Under the pieces are notes generated by a model. That model ran no database searches. It was given only the letters and a program-made list of their open reading frames with translations, and was not told where the DNA came from. Positions 63,723-64,000 of a DNA stretch of 64,000 nucleotides are shown piece after piece. Source of the stretch: Kriegella sp963975415 (GTDB taxonomy: Bacteria > Bacteroidota > Bacteroidia > Flavobacteriales > Flavobacteriaceae). Both the position numbers and the translations under genes were made by a program. Positions within the stretch are counted from its first letter, which is position 1, and every line of letters begins with the position of its first letter. The DNA is taken from contig NZ_CAXBGN010000003.1 in NCBI RefSeq assembly GCF_963975415.1, forward strand, positions 124,001 through 188,000, in the 5' to 3' direction.

Positions 63723-64000
63723 ATGAAATCATCACTATTTAGAATTTCTTTTCTGGCATTTATTCAGCTATTAGTTTACATAGTTTTAATATTTTGTGTA
63801 GTGAGTTCTTGTCAAATTCAAAAATCAAGTACCACTAAAAATACGATAGCAGAACCATCGGTTCATAAAAAAGTTTTACTTATTGGGTTTGATGGCATAC
63901 GTGGTGATGCATTTGATGTTTTACTTAAAAATGGAAAGCTCCCAAATATGGCTAAACTTGTAAAACATGGAAAATATACCATGGCAACCACTTCAGACCT
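63723..64000 (+). CDS. Type I phosphodiesterase / alkaline phosphatase superfamily lipoprotein (truncated by window end)
   Basis: Opens with MKSSLFRISFLAF, then a long hydrophobic stretch and a lipobox (VVSSCQ). The mature part reaches KVLLIGFDGIRGDAFDVLLKNGKLPNMAKL. This matches the start of type I phosphodiesterase/nucleotide pyrophosphatase proteins, with Asp in GFDGIRGDA as a metal ligand. The rest lies outside the window. Next to the second DNase-fold gene and the phosphatase remnant it supports phosphate removal as a theme of locus 2, though sulfatase-like members of the same superfamily cannot be excluded. Confidence 0.8.
   Translation, partial: MKSSLFRISFLAFIQLLVYIVLIFCVVSSCQIQKSSTTKNTIAEPSVHKKVLLIGFDGIRGDAFDVLLKNGKLPNMAKLVKHGKYTMATTSD

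Noticed and set aside
1..64000. tRNA, rRNA, CRISPR, insertion sequences and prophage genes
   Set aside because: No cloverleaf, regularly spaced repeat array, transposase or phage structural motif was recognised on either strand.

Overview
The window looks like a piece of chromosome from a marine, polysaccharide-degrading member of the Flavobacteriaceae (Zobellia, Maribacter or Arenibacter-like). This rests on two SusC/SusD pairs, two hybrid two-component regulators (HTCS), a type IX secretion sorting domain, lipoprotein signals of the Bacteroidetes kind, TAnnTTTG promoter elements and low-to-moderate GC. The genus is an inference. No tRNA, rRNA, CRISPR array, insertion sequence or prophage was seen.

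Layout. 1-3.3 kb: tail of a tiny acidic lipoprotein, a hairpin, a TPR histidine kinase and its response regulator, then a 49-residue Cys protein and an orphan HsdR_N-type nuclease-like gene, each behind a palindromic promoter. 4.4-5.4 kb: a secreted DNase I-fold enzyme and a 39-residue membrane peptide. 5.7-18.2 kb: glycan-uptake locus 1 (SusC, SusD, fasciclin lipoprotein, DUF5007-like lipoprotein, GH109, HTCS). 18.2-29 kb: a DUF3472 lipoprotein, an RND efflux operon, a PQQ dehydrogenase with a cytochrome c domain and a LamG protein. 29.3-45.3 kb: almost entirely secreted or envelope proteins, many unrecognised, arranged in minus-strand operons around a second paralogous kinase/regulator pair. 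45.7-64 kb: HTCS, SusC/SusD, GH29 fucosidase, two GH20 hexosaminidases, a second DNase I-fold enzyme, a broken metallophosphatase and the start of an alkaline-phosphatase-superfamily phosphodiesterase (glycan-uptake locus 2).

Most interesting signal. The two kinase/regulator loci share one architecture: small lipoprotein with an ATEGDD tail, hairpin, lipobox-bearing TPR kinase, LuxR-type regulator, then a palindrome TTACGG-N4-CYGTAA (or a close match). Four such palindromes (at 2843, 3209, 35325 and 39402) each lie exactly 21 bp upstream of a TAnnTTTG element on the strand of the next gene. A fifth palindrome (45398) lacks the element. I infer a regulon: the duplicated sensor modules drive a small Cys protein, an orphan nuclease-like protein and two operons of exported proteins. 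None of this has been tested.

Locus 2 combines fucose and N-acetylhexosamine removal with two candidate phosphoesterases, suggesting a fucosylated, amino-sugar-rich and possibly phosphate-bearing glycoconjugate. Locus 1 with GH109 suggests an alpha-GalNAc-containing substrate.
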